DNA of 64,000 bases from Legionella nagasakiensis (GTDB lineage Bacteria; Pseudomonadota; Gammaproteobacteria; Legionellales; Legionellaceae): positions 1 to 64,000 of the forward strand of contig NZ_CAAAID010000011.1 in assembly GCF_900639915.1 (NCBI RefSeq), given 5' to 3'. This document shows positions 8,328 through 17,061 of the stretch, in pieces. The notes below the pieces were generated by a model. It saw only the letters and a list, made by a program, of their open reading frames with translations, was not told where the DNA came from and searched no databases. Both the position numbers and the translations under genes were made by a program. How positions within the stretch are numbered: the first letter of the stretch is position 1; the number at the start of each line of letters is the position of its first letter.

Positions 8328-8567
8328 TTATAGTTTACTGGAAATAAAGCCAGCGATAGCATCAATACTCGTTAACTGTTTTGGTTCAAATTCGCCGACC
8401 TCAAGATCAATTTTATATTTCTTCTCGATAAAAACTAATAATTGAATGAAAAATAAAGAGTGCATTGCGCCCGTATCAAAAATATTATCCGAATAACCAA
8501 TATCCTTAATTCTAAAAGAATTGAGTAAAAAAAGTTTTACTTCTTTTTTAATGTGCTTCATTTCCAT
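8328..8567 (-). CDS. Stand-alone acyl carrier protein (ZmaH/FkbJ-like)
   Basis: 79 residues from the ATG at 8567, chosen because GGGAAG stands five bases before it; an upstream ATG at 8594 has no ribosome site. The protein has the four-helix ACP pattern. The phosphopantetheine serine lies in GAMHSLFFIQLLVFIEKKY. This HSLFxxQL form, with SLF instead of DSL, is typical of the discrete ACPs of methoxy-, hydroxy- and aminomalonyl-ACP pathways. It should carry serine while its side chain is oxidised. No phosphopantetheinyl transferase gene lies in the window. Confidence 0.85.
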   Translation of the reverse strand: MEMKHIKKEVKLFLLNSFRIKDIGYSDNIFDTGAMHSLFFIQLLVFIEKKYKIDLEVGEFEPKQLTSIDAIAGFISSKL

Positions 8568-8724
8568 CTGATCTTCCCGTTTGATAAGGATCATCTTATT
8601 ATCTAAAAAAAAGCAGTTGGCTTCTACTACAAATGTCGACAGGGTTTCAATATTAAATAACGGCGTAAAAATCTATTGTGAGGAAATTGCGTATTTGAGT
8701 ACGACTCTATAATGAAAACCACCC

Positions 8725-8746
8725 TGCCCATTGATGGCAATGGGCA
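8725..8746. terminator. Hairpin between the TPR gene and the ACP operon
   Basis: A perfect 9-bp stem (TGCCCATTG / CAATGGGCA) with a four-base loop, 33 bp downstream of the TPR stop. On the minus strand it is followed by GGGTGGTTTTCATT. It is probably a weak terminator or attenuator between the TPR gene and the ACP operon. Confidence 0.5.
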
Positions 8747-8778
8747 ATCATTGTAATCGTCATTTATTTAAAAATTCC

Positions 8779-10104
8779 TTATTTATGGGTAAACCAGTAA
8801 TCAGCCAAAGATGTATTTCTATAATGACTTAAATAACGATTGAAAAAATTTTGCGCCTCATTCGTTTTCTTACATCCGAGTAAACTTAGTAGGTAAGTTT
8901 GTAAAAATAACTCATCTTGAGCATCACTTCCCCCCAATTTAAAACAATGATTAATAATAGGGGTACCTACGTTATAAGCTGCCGAGTAATTTCCTCGTGC
9001 AAATTGAAAAACAAATTCACAGAAAGGAATATGCAGGTCTTTCCAAAGATTATTATCGTAAGCAGGCCGAAGGTTTGCAGCATGTGCTTTTAATTTGTTT
9101 AGCGCTTCTTCTGCCTCAGATCCTTTTCCTGACTTAGCTAATGCATAAATAAAATGTACTGAATTAAATCCTGAATAATATTCCCATGGATGTTGGTTAA
9201 GATGGGAAACTATTTTCTCGTATAACGCTTTCTGATTTAAGCCGGCCATATCCATTCGCCATAACAAAGAGATGGCATCAATTTGCTCACCAACCGAATC
9301 GGGGAGCACTCCGAAAATCCCCTGGCGATATAGTTCAAGAATTTTTCTTTCATCACGTTTGCTAAGATAAAATAAAGCTAAATGCCAAGTATTGTGGCTT
9401 TTTAATAAAGTAAAAATTTGATTCCAGGAAGGTGCCACGCTTTCTAAAAAAAGCGTCCCCTTATCCATTTGTTGAGTTAATAAATAGACATGAGCAAGAG
9501 TGTGGTGAGCCCAGGGAGTTGCAGCTTCAAGATCCATTGCTTTTTCAGCCATTTGCTGCGCTTCTTGATACCGGCCGTTTAATTCTAAAGCAAACGAATG
9601 GATCGCTAAAAAGTGGGGCTCCTTTTGATTCGCACCAGCAGCTTGCTCACAAAGAGACAGAAAAGGTTCCGCATTCTGAGCCTGCCCAACGCAGTAAAAC
9701 AACCATTCCGCAAATTTTAGCGCTAAAGTATCGCGGGGAAATAAATGTACGATGGCAGTTAGTATGCTAAGAGCACCCTGATAATCTAAAGAAGCCCACG
9801 CCTTGGCAGCATAGTAAATTAACTTTTCACGTAAATTTGCGGAGTGCAAGGTCTTTTCTGCTTGTGCAAAATATTTTTCCGCAATTTCAGTAGCGGAATT
9901 TTCTTGCGCATATAAGTATGCAATTCCTGCATAAGTTTGAATTAATGGGCAATCAGGATAATTGACTGCGGCATCCAAGATTTTAAGGGCGTCAGGCCCT
10001 GATCCCAATATCTGGTGATGAAAATCATTAATGCTCTCTACAGCATTCATTGAAAAGGCTGTGACAGCCAAACCTTTTTCAGTTTCCATAATCAAGTGGA
10101 TCAT
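8779..10104 (-). CDS. Tetratricopeptide-repeat protein, TTC38-like
   Basis: About 441 residues of helical repeats without signal peptide or membrane segments. TPR-like helix pairs are clear around AYLYAQENSATEIAEKYFAQ, ALELNGRYQEAQQMAEKAMD and AHHTLAHVYLLTQQMDKGTL, the last followed by a GY/HxWHLALFYL block. The layout (N-terminal GLAVTAFSxxAVExxN, then WHLALFYL, ending DYWFTHK) resembles the TTC38 family. The start is uncertain: ATGs at 10104 and 10089 both lack a good ribosome site. It is upstream of and co-directional with the ACP operon, separated by a 184-bp gap with a hairpin. A role in the cluster is possible but unproven. Confidence 0.6.
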   Translation of the reverse strand: MIHLIMETEKGLAVTAFSMNAVESINDFHHQILGSGPDALKILDAAVNYPDCPLIQTYAGIAYLYAQENSATEIAEKYFAQAEKTLHSANLREKLIYYAAKAWASLDYQGALSILTAIVHLFPRDTLALKFAEWLFYCVGQAQNAEPFLSLCEQAAGANQKEPHFLAIHSFALELNGRYQEAQQMAEKAMDLEAATPWAHHTLAHVYLLTQQMDKGTLFLESVAPSWNQIFTLLKSHNTWHLALFYLSKRDERKILELYRQGIFGVLPDSVGEQIDAISLLWRMDMAGLNQKALYEKIVSHLNQHPWEYYSGFNSVHFIYALAKSGKGSEAEEALNKLKAHAANLRPAYDNNLWKDLHIPFCEFVFQFARGNYSAAYNVGTPIINHCFKLGGSDAQDELFLQTYLLSLLGCKKTNEAQNFFNRYLSHYRNTSLADYWFTHK

Positions 10105-10273
10105 TGGCAATGATTGTATACAAAGTATAGCTTAAAAAATGGCTAAGCTGGTAATGTAAAGCAAGATGCTATTTCCTATACCACAACATTTAGATGACCT
10201 ATTTTTTGCGTTGAGAGCAAACTTATGGTGTTCTTATAGATTAAACGTTAAAGCGAATAATAAAACAGGAAAT

Positions 10274-11977
10274 ATGGATATGCATCATAGCCTCCCACTA
10301 ATTACTACCATCGCAATGGCATTTGCATTGGCATTAGTCATGGGGTTCATCGCCGTACGATTTAAACTTCCAGCATTAGTGGGTTATTTACTAGCAGGCG
10401 TGACCATTGGTCCTTTTACTCCCGGGTTCGTGGCTAATGCCGACATTGCCCAAGAGCTCGCAGAAATTGGAGTCATGCTATTGATGTTTGGGGTAGGGTT
10501 GCATTTTTCACTGGCGGATTTGCTGAAGGTACGCAAAATTGCCATACCAGGTGCTATTGTTCAGATGGTCGTCGCAACAATTTTTGGGGCCAGTGCGGCA
10601 GTGATGTGGGGTTGGAATTATAGCAGTGTTTTAATTTTTGGTCTTTCCTTGTCTGTTGCAAGCACGGTGGTATTACTCAGAGCACTGGAGGAAAGAGGCG
10701 TATTAGAATCGGTTAATGGTCATATTGCAGTGGGTTGGCTGTTGGTTGAAGATTTAGCCATGGTGGTTGTGTTGGTGTTGCTGCCCCCCTTATCTCACTG
10801 GTTTGGCGAAGGCTTGGCCATAGACATCCATAAACCTCTATGGTTGCTTCTTGGCATTACCTTGATTAAAGTTTCAACCTTTATTGCATTGATGTTGTTA
10901 GTAGGACGACGCATTTTTCCCAAACTGCTGTGGCAAATTGCGCGCACCGGTTCACGCGAACTATTTACTTTATGTGTTATTGCTGCAGCGGTTAGCATTG
11001 CTTATGGGGCTGCCAAGCTCTTTGGGGTATCTTTTGCTCTGGGAGCTTTCTTCGCTGGCATGATTATGCGTGAATCTTCATTGAGTCACCGTGCTGCCGA
11101 AGAATCGCTGCCGCTTAGAGACGCTTTTGCAGTGTTATTTTTTGTTTCAGTTGGCATGTTATTTGATCCGACTGTTTTGCTTGAAAAGCCACTGCAAGTT
11201 CTAACGGTAGTAAGCATTATTATTGTTGGCAAATCACTTGCGGCATTTGCCATCGTGATTGCTTTTCGTTATCCCTTGCATTCAGCGCTGATCGTATCAG
11301 CCAGCTTAGCGCAAATAGGTGAGTTTTCATTCATTCTTGCTGAACTTGGCATCCGTTTTGGCATGCTTTCCGTGGAGGGAAGAAGTTTTATTCTTGCCGG
11401 TGCCCTGATATCAATAGCGATCAATCCACTGATATTTCAACTCATAGAACCTATCCAGGCGTGGGCGAGGTCTCGCACCAAGTTAGCCAGAATTTTTGAA
11501 CGTTCCGCTGATCCTCTGGCTGAATTACCCATGACAACCAGTGAAAAATACCTGGCTGGCCAAGTGGTACTGGTAGGATATGGACGGGTAGGAAAACGTA
11601 TTGCAAATTTACTTTTTTCTAAAGGAATTCCCTACGTGGTTGTTGATGAAAATCGTGAATCGATTGCACGGCTTCGAGTGCAAAAAATCCCGGCGGTTTA
11701 TGGAGACGCTTCCGAACCATCAGTACTGATCCAAGCCCATATTGCCCGCGCCAGCATGCTTATCATTGTCATATCAGATACAGTGCATGTGCGACAGATG
11801 ATTGACCGCGCATGCACGCTGAATCCATCTATAGAGATAGTGATACGAACACATAATGAAGACGAAGCAGCATGGTTACAGAAAGAAATCACAGGAAAAG
11901 TATTTTTTGCGGAAGAAGAAATTGCAAACAACATGGGGGCTTATGTATTGGACCGATTTGGCAAATCCCAAAGTTAA
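10274..11977 (+). CDS. ybaL: Kef/YbaL-type cation:proton antiporter (CPA2)
   Basis: 567 residues. The N-terminal 390 hold a dozen hydrophobic segments of the Na+/H+ exchanger fold, starting MHHSLPLITTIAMAFALAL and GYLLAGVTIGPFTPG. The C-terminal 150 are an RCK_N/Rossmann domain with VVLVGYGRVGKRIANLL and an acidic strand end VVVDEN. The size and opening match YbaL (558 aa in E. coli), thought to exchange K+ or Na+ for protons at the inner membrane. The ATG at 10274 lies just after ACAGGAAAT. Upstream in-frame codons look non-native. It is divergent from the TPR gene. Confidence 0.85.
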   Translation: MDMHHSLPLITTIAMAFALALVMGFIAVRFKLPALVGYLLAGVTIGPFTPGFVANADIAQELAEIGVMLLMFGVGLHFSLADLLKVRKIAIPGAIVQMVVATIFGASAAVMWGWNYSSVLIFGLSLSVASTVVLLRALEERGVLESVNGHIAVGWLLVEDLAMVVVLVLLPPLSHWFGEGLAIDIHKPLWLLLGITLIKVSTFIALMLLVGRRIFPKLLWQIARTGSRELFTLCVIAAAVSIAYGAAKLFGVSFALGAFFAGMIMRESSLSHRAAEESLPLRDAFAVLFFVSVGMLFDPTVLLEKPLQVLTVVSIIIVGKSLAAFAIVIAFRYPLHSALIVSASLAQIGEFSFILAELGIRFGMLSVEGRSFILAGALISIAINPLIFQLIEPIQAWARSRTKLARIFERSADPLAELPMTTSEKYLAGQVVLVGYGRVGKRIANLLFSKGIPYVVVDENRESIARLRVQKIPAVYGDASEPSVLIQAHIARASMLIIVISDTVHVRQMIDRACTLNPSIEIVIRTHNEDEAAWLQKEITGKVFFAEEEIANNMGAYVLDRFGKSQS

Positions 11978-12033
11978 TAACCTATCCTTATAAAAAACAA
12001 AGCTGACAAGTTCCAAATTGTGAATAACATAGC

Positions 12034-13206
12034 TTATCTTGTTGACTCTGCAGGATGAGATTCTTGTCCACGGAGAACTTCGCGATACAGCGTTAACATC
12101 AATTCACCTGAATGATCATTCTCACTATTCGTTGCGCTGTTGAACAATGCTGCAATAATAACCCGAGTCTTGGGCACATACATGTAGAGCGCGCGATAAC
12201 CCAAAGTTTCTCCTTCATATAGCCAAAACACACCAATCTCTTTATCATAATTTCCCACAATACCTAAACCAAAACCACGTGGGCTCTGTGTGTCAGGCTG
12301 TTTCATTGGTTGACCATCACTGACTGAGATCAATGTCTGCATTTCATGTTTTTGTTCAGGTGTCAAAATAGCATCAGTTACAAACAAAGCATCTACCCAA
12401 TGTATGACATCCTCGCTATTTGCGACAAGGCCTCCTGCCGCACCTGCCCAACTTAAATTATTTTCAGTTACATCTCGTCCGAGAAGCTCAGGATTATCAT
12501 ATATATTATAGGAATAACCATGAACCATTCTTTGCAACATTTCTACTGAATATTGAGGTATTGGATAGAAGGTATTTTTTAATTTTAAAGGAGAAAGGAT
12601 CTTCTCTTGAAGTAATTGTTTGTAAGGTTTTTGATATTGATTAGTTAAAATCATATCCATAAGAATATAGCCTGTATTGCTATAAAAATATCCAGATTTT
12701 AAAGGTGGATTGTCACGCTGAGGATAGACAAGATCAACCAGCTCTGCTTGATCCCAGTATTGTTTCAAGTGAACGCTCATAAGATAATTGATCTTAGGCG
12801 CATCAGAATAGTTTGGGATACCGCTGCTCATATTCAAGAGCTGTGTTAATGATAAATTACTCCAATGAGGATATTGTTTTAAATGCTGACTTAATTTGTC
12901 CTGCAAATGTAATTTATCTTCAGACTCAGCAATGACAGCTAAGGCTGCAGTGAATGATTTGGTAATACTGCCTATGTTAAATAAATCATGAGGTGTAATT
13001 GGAGGGCTTCCTGACTCGATGCTGCGAGTACCAACGGCATAATGTGTTAGTTTTCCAGCCGCTTTTATTGATACTTGGATAGCTGAGAAATGCTCCAATT
13101 GAGAATATTTTTTAAAATGGTGCCCAATGATGCTATCAATCTTTGATTCAGAGATAGCCATTGCTGTCCCAGTCCATAAGAATAAAGCGATAATCAGTTT
13201 ATTCAA
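12034..13206 (-). CDS. Secreted beta-lactamase-family serine hydrolase
   Basis: 390 residues, with a signal peptide (MNKLIIALFLWTGTAMA). The class C beta-lactamase/DD-peptidase fold is shown by the SxxK motif in NIGSITKSFTAAL and the YxN motif in YSNTGYILMDM. The region LPxHTSGIP appears as LLNMSSGIPNYS. Such proteins act in the periplasm as esterases, peptidases or beta-lactamases; this one cannot be assigned a substrate. The start is a TTG after GGAGAAGG. The C-terminus ends with a polar tail (LRGQESHPAESTR). Confidence 0.8.
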   Translation of the reverse strand: MNKLIIALFLWTGTAMAISESKIDSIIGHHFKKYSQLEHFSAIQVSIKAAGKLTHYAVGTRSIESGSPPITPHDLFNIGSITKSFTAALAVIAESEDKLHLQDKLSQHLKQYPHWSNLSLTQLLNMSSGIPNYSDAPKINYLMSVHLKQYWDQAELVDLVYPQRDNPPLKSGYFYSNTGYILMDMILTNQYQKPYKQLLQEKILSPLKLKNTFYPIPQYSVEMLQRMVHGYSYNIYDNPELLGRDVTENNLSWAGAAGGLVANSEDVIHWVDALFVTDAILTPEQKHEMQTLISVSDGQPMKQPDTQSPRGFGLGIVGNYDKEIGVFWLYEGETLGYRALYMYVPKTRVIIAALFNSATNSENDHSGELMLTLYREVLRGQESHPAESTR

Positions 13207-13382
13207 GTGCCTTCTCCAATAACAATTTAAGCATCGTGGTCATGACAGAGCATCTTTTTCCCCATTGTACTGAGCTTTCCTATATTTCACCAAAAAATTC
13301 GCAATCTTCTGCATCGGGTAAGCAAATCACAGAAAAAACCATCACCATTCATTTTTTACAGGATGAATCAATATATTTCATC

Positions 13383-13415
13383 AAGCGTAGCACGGCTGCA
13401 AGCCGCCGGGGATCC
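13383..13415. repeat. REP-like hairpin, copy 1
   Basis: AAGCGTAGCACGGCTGCAAG and on to GATCC. It shares AAGCGTAGC-CGGCTGC and GGGATC with the copy at 13906-13937, about 500 bp away on the other side of the GFA-like gene. The stem is imperfect here. Confidence 0.5.
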
Positions 13416-13445
13416 ATTGGGGAGCAAAGTTTAACATGCCAGACT

Positions 13446-13859
13446 TCAGTCAACCTTTGGTAGTTCATCATATTGCTTCAAGCTCATCAGCTTGTCTTCC
13501 AAAGATGAACGACTTCCATAGAAAATATGAGCCGTTGGCGCAAGAGAAGTATCATCATCTAATGTGCCTGCCGGTAAAATAACCTCATCTTCTTTACCCC
13601 GTCTAGGCAGCGGGCTACCACAAATATTGCAGAAAGCACGTTGTTTTCTCGTCTTTTCTAGCGTGAAAGAAGTAATATTATTTTCGCCCTTCTCCCATAA
13701 TAACTGAGCTTTTTTAAAGAAAACATTAGCGCCATACATCGTACCAGTTTCTTTTCTGCATCGACTACAATGGCAAAAATACACCGCTTTTGGCTTTTGC
13801 TCAGTTACGATGGTATAACAACAGGCACCACATAAACATTGACCTTGGTATCTATTCAT
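13446..13859 (-). CDS. GFA/CENP-V-fold zinc protein
   Basis: 137 residues, the usual size of the GFA (glutathione-dependent formaldehyde-activating enzyme-like) family. The zinc ligands are in CLCGAC, CHCSRCRKETG and FCNICGSPLPRR, the standard order for the fold. The ATG at 13859 follows AGGATAATTCAA; upstream codons are doubtful. Most bacterial members are of unknown function and few have proven formaldehyde-glutathione activity, so the call is to the fold only. It is flanked by two REP-like hairpins. Confidence 0.8.
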   Translation of the reverse strand: MNRYQGQCLCGACCYTIVTEQKPKAVYFCHCSRCRKETGTMYGANVFFKKAQLLWEKGENNITSFTLEKTRKQRAFCNICGSPLPRRGKEDEVILPAGTLDDDTSLAPTAHIFYGSRSSLEDKLMSLKQYDELPKVD

Positions 13860-13905
13860 TTGAATTATCCTAATGAGTGGAAACCCTCCGGGTTGAAATG
13901 TTAGC

Positions 13906-13937
13906 AAGCGTAGCCCGGCTGCTCGCAGCCGGGATCT
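13906..13937. repeat. REP-like hairpin, copy 2
   Basis: AAGCGTAGCCCGGCTGCTCG followed by CAGCCGGGATCT. It forms a perfect 9-bp stem (CCCGGCTGC / GCAGCCGGG) around TC. The GTAGCCCGG...CCGGGATC design is the common extragenic-palindrome form. A partial third copy is at 20931-20953. Confidence 0.65.
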
Positions 13938-14025
13938 ATGAGGTGGGCATCGAGTAAAAACTCACGTTTGGTTAACCCGATTACAAGCAACCAGGCTACA
14001 ATGACGGAGATCTTTCAGCTCAAAC

Positions 14026-16869
14026 CTATGCTGGCCGCATACCTATTCCTGAACGTAATGTTGGAATTATTGGCAATACAGGATCCACATCGTCAGGCAT
14101 TTGAGCCCGTTTAATATCAGTAATGATTTCTTTTACCTGACCACACATGCCATCAATTTCTTCTGCAAACTCTGCAGTGAGCAGATTTGGATTATATTTA
14201 GGCATTTTCTCTCTCGTAATAAATTGCCTATACATTCCAGCAAGTTCATCCAGAAAAGCACGACAACCTGGAGATTTGTTATTTTTTGCCAAACGAAGCA
14301 TTCTTACCATTTTCTGTTCATCAACTTCCTCATATGGAATTTCTTGCTCACTGGCAACGTGTTTCATGAGAGCAAGCAATCTTGCCTCCATGTCATCTTT
14401 TGAAACCCTGGGATCTTTCACCATATCAATTAAGCCAAATGAACTAGCGAGCGCTTTCATCGTGGAATTTTTCATCACTGCGTTCAGATTCCACATGTCC
14501 GCATAGACAACAGTTTGCTGAATCAACGCTAAACCAGAAAGGAGAAAGGCCATCTTATGGATATACGCGTGAGTTCCACGGATTGATTCTTGTTTCGGTG
14601 AGAGCAACGATGAGAACTCATTGGGTTCCCGAGGGTCTCTCAGCACCGTAAATAAGGGATTCCATAAGCGCTCATTCACACTATGTCTATAAAATTCCTC
14701 ATGCACCTTCGTATGAAGGCGAAGTAAAGGAAGCATTTCTTGACCCAGCTGACTAAGTTCTTTTTGTAACCCGTACAATCCTGCTTGCCTCTGGGAAGCT
14801 TCTGGTAAAAATCCCTTGGAGAAATAAATCCATAGTTGATCTCCAAGACGTTTATTCATGATTTCTGCAATTCTATGATTACCAGCAAAGGTATTTTCCA
14901 TGATCTCTGTCAATGCTCTCTCGCTAGATCCACTTAACGGTTTTCCCTTGCTTGCTAGCAATGTGTTAAACAAACTTACAATATAAGATACTGCCTCTTT
15001 TGGGTCGGTGATATTTGCTGTTTCTAAAGTGGTCATAATTTTTTGTTTCTGTTCCTGCAACTCTTGTGGAGACAGGCCTGCACCATATTGCTGACAAAAT
15101 ATCCCCATCGCTGCAGCAGTATAAAAAATCCGTTGGTATTTTCCATGCCAGTCTACCAAACGGCCTCTATCAAGGTAAAAGGTTTCAGGGACAGCTTGTA
15201 AATCGAAATTTCCTGGTTTTTGTAATAAGCCAAGACAAATGGCATGCGTTGTATAAGTCGCTATGTATTGGGAGCATAAAACAGATGTGTCAAGACGGTG
15301 ATTTGTCGGTATTTTTACTATTGAGTCGACCCAGGCCAAAACAGATGCTAGATTAAACTGATTTTTTGCCAGACGTTCCTGGAACTTACGCCGTTCAAAT
15401 TCTACGATATTATGAGAGACTAGCGTACGCGCCTGATTAATATGGAAATTAGTGAGCTCGAGGCTGATTTGTGAAAACTTATGATAGTAAAAATCAAGAG
15501 TCTGCTTCAAGAGCAGATCAACACTCTCCCCTGAACTAATTCTTCTGTCAAGTTGGCTTTGAAAAGCAACCGTTTCTGGCACATGTTCGGGAGACTCTAA
15601 CTCTTTAATTTTTTCCATGAGAGCATACATAATTTGATAAAGCCCTCGTTCCAACCCCACTGCCTCAATTTGGTCAGTCAGTGCTTTCCGACCAAATTCT
15701 TCTCGTAACTGCATGATTCGGATTCTATTACGAGGTGTGAAAAGAGCAATCTGCTCACGGATCTCGGCTAACACCTCTAACATGGGGTCCAAATTAAGCG
15801 GTTCTGCGGTTACTGCCATTATCGCTGCATCAATATCATTCCTTGGATGAATCATGCACGCCCCGGGTGGGAGCGTAAACTCTGGATTCAATGCTAACTC
15901 ATGCAGTAAAACCTCCGCAGGAGCGGTCACCCATTTGTTTGCTTCAAGTGCAGCCCGTAGTCCTTGTAAATCATGCTCGAGCATGAGAATCCCTTCTCCC
16001 CCAAGAAGTTCCTCAACCTTCCCACGTAATGTTTCTTGCTGACTGCCAAACCCTTCGTACATTTCAAGCTGCCTTGGGTCAGGACTTGAGAAAATTGCAA
16101 AACGCTTTGCCTCTATTCGTAAATATTGGGCAATGCAAATTTTGGCAAGTTTAAAACGATTATCAGCCTCCCATTTGGAAAATGTCTCATAATAGGCGAC
16201 CTGCGCATGATGAAACGCTTCCAAATAGGTTCGTCCCTCAGTCATAAAAGTGTGATCATTTTCTATATTTTCTCGGGACTGGTGCAATTGATAATGCTCC
16301 ATGGCCGCAAATACTTGATCAGAAGAAGGAGTTTCCCTGGCTATTGGAGAATCAATTTTACGAGGCCTCTTGTCCATATAGGTCTCGCCCATAAATTTGC
16401 ATAGTCTTTCAAATGACTTGAGCATTTCATCAGCATGAGTTAACAAAAGCGCGTCAATTTCGGTAGGCGATTCAAATATATGATCGGATTTTGTGGCAAT
16501 GAGATAGGCTGAAAGAAAAACGCGCTCAGGCCGGGATAAATCAGGGCAGCGACCGCGCTCAGGTATAATCAGATCTTTAGCTTGCTCCAAGTGCGCCAGG
16601 AGCTTACGTGTGGTAGCCAGAGTATTTCTGTCAAGAATAAATGCTTCTAAATCAGAAAAAGATTTGCCATCGGCTTTTTGGAGTGACACGACATGCTGGA
16701 AATACTGAGAAGACTCTTTTGCGGTTTGCCTTAAATGGGCTTGCCTCCACCATTGCCGAATGACTCGCGCAGCTTGAATAAGTTCCTCGTGTGTTTCCGC
16801 TCCACCCAACTCGGGACACGATAAGGACTTCTTGAAAAACGATGCGTTACCCAAAGCATGTAAGCCCAT
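14026..16869 (-). CDS. TCP11 (T-complex protein 11)-like protein, effector candidate
   Basis: 947 residues, no signal peptide or membrane segment. The N-terminus has AARVIRQWWRQAHLR, an IQ-like segment typical of TCP11 proteins. The central part follows the TCP11 domain: LAEIREQIALFTPRNRIRI, LREEFGRKALTDQIE, and most clearly LELTNFHINQARTLVSHNIV then EFERRKFQERL (family form: DMANFxIQSLRPxLxxxxVEYERxKFQE). TCP11 is known mainly from eukaryotes, where it is linked to sperm function and cAMP signalling. A large eukaryotic-type protein in this genome suggests a Dot/Icm effector (inference). The ATG at 16869 is the start of continuous coding; the gene stands alone. Confidence 0.7.
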   Translation of the reverse strand: MGLHALGNASFFKKSLSCPELGGAETHEELIQAARVIRQWWRQAHLRQTAKESSQYFQHVVSLQKADGKSFSDLEAFILDRNTLATTRKLLAHLEQAKDLIIPERGRCPDLSRPERVFLSAYLIATKSDHIFESPTEIDALLLTHADEMLKSFERLCKFMGETYMDKRPRKIDSPIARETPSSDQVFAAMEHYQLHQSRENIENDHTFMTEGRTYLEAFHHAQVAYYETFSKWEADNRFKLAKICIAQYLRIEAKRFAIFSSPDPRQLEMYEGFGSQQETLRGKVEELLGGEGILMLEHDLQGLRAALEANKWVTAPAEVLLHELALNPEFTLPPGACMIHPRNDIDAAIMAVTAEPLNLDPMLEVLAEIREQIALFTPRNRIRIMQLREEFGRKALTDQIEAVGLERGLYQIMYALMEKIKELESPEHVPETVAFQSQLDRRISSGESVDLLLKQTLDFYYHKFSQISLELTNFHINQARTLVSHNIVEFERRKFQERLAKNQFNLASVLAWVDSIVKIPTNHRLDTSVLCSQYIATYTTHAICLGLLQKPGNFDLQAVPETFYLDRGRLVDWHGKYQRIFYTAAAMGIFCQQYGAGLSPQELQEQKQKIMTTLETANITDPKEAVSYIVSLFNTLLASKGKPLSGSSERALTEIMENTFAGNHRIAEIMNKRLGDQLWIYFSKGFLPEASQRQAGLYGLQKELSQLGQEMLPLLRLHTKVHEEFYRHSVNERLWNPLFTVLRDPREPNEFSSLLSPKQESIRGTHAYIHKMAFLLSGLALIQQTVVYADMWNLNAVMKNSTMKALASSFGLIDMVKDPRVSKDDMEARLLALMKHVASEQEIPYEEVDEQKMVRMLRLAKNNKSPGCRAFLDELAGMYRQFITREKMPKYNPNLLTAEFAEEIDGMCGQVKEIITDIKRAQMPDDVDPVLPIIPTLRSGIGMRPA

Positions 16870-17061
16870 TGTACACCTCGCTTTATTCTTTCCATGTAAC
16901 TAAATGGTATAAAACAAAATCTTGTATTTCGTCAATAATTTTTTTTATCCCGACTTCTGGTATAGCTGGATAGCATGTGATAATGTTAATTGGTCATAGC
17001 TTAAGTTTCACTTTTTGTTAGAGCCATCATGCTCATTATGACAATCCGTGGAGATTTTCAC

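Noticed and set aside
13236..13463. 75-codon reading frame after the serine hydrolase
   Set aside because: It runs through a REP-like hairpin and into the antisense of the GFA-like gene.
14101..16404. Several 60-120-codon plus-strand frames inside the TCP11-like gene
   Set aside because: They are antisense shadows with no start signals and no family likeness.
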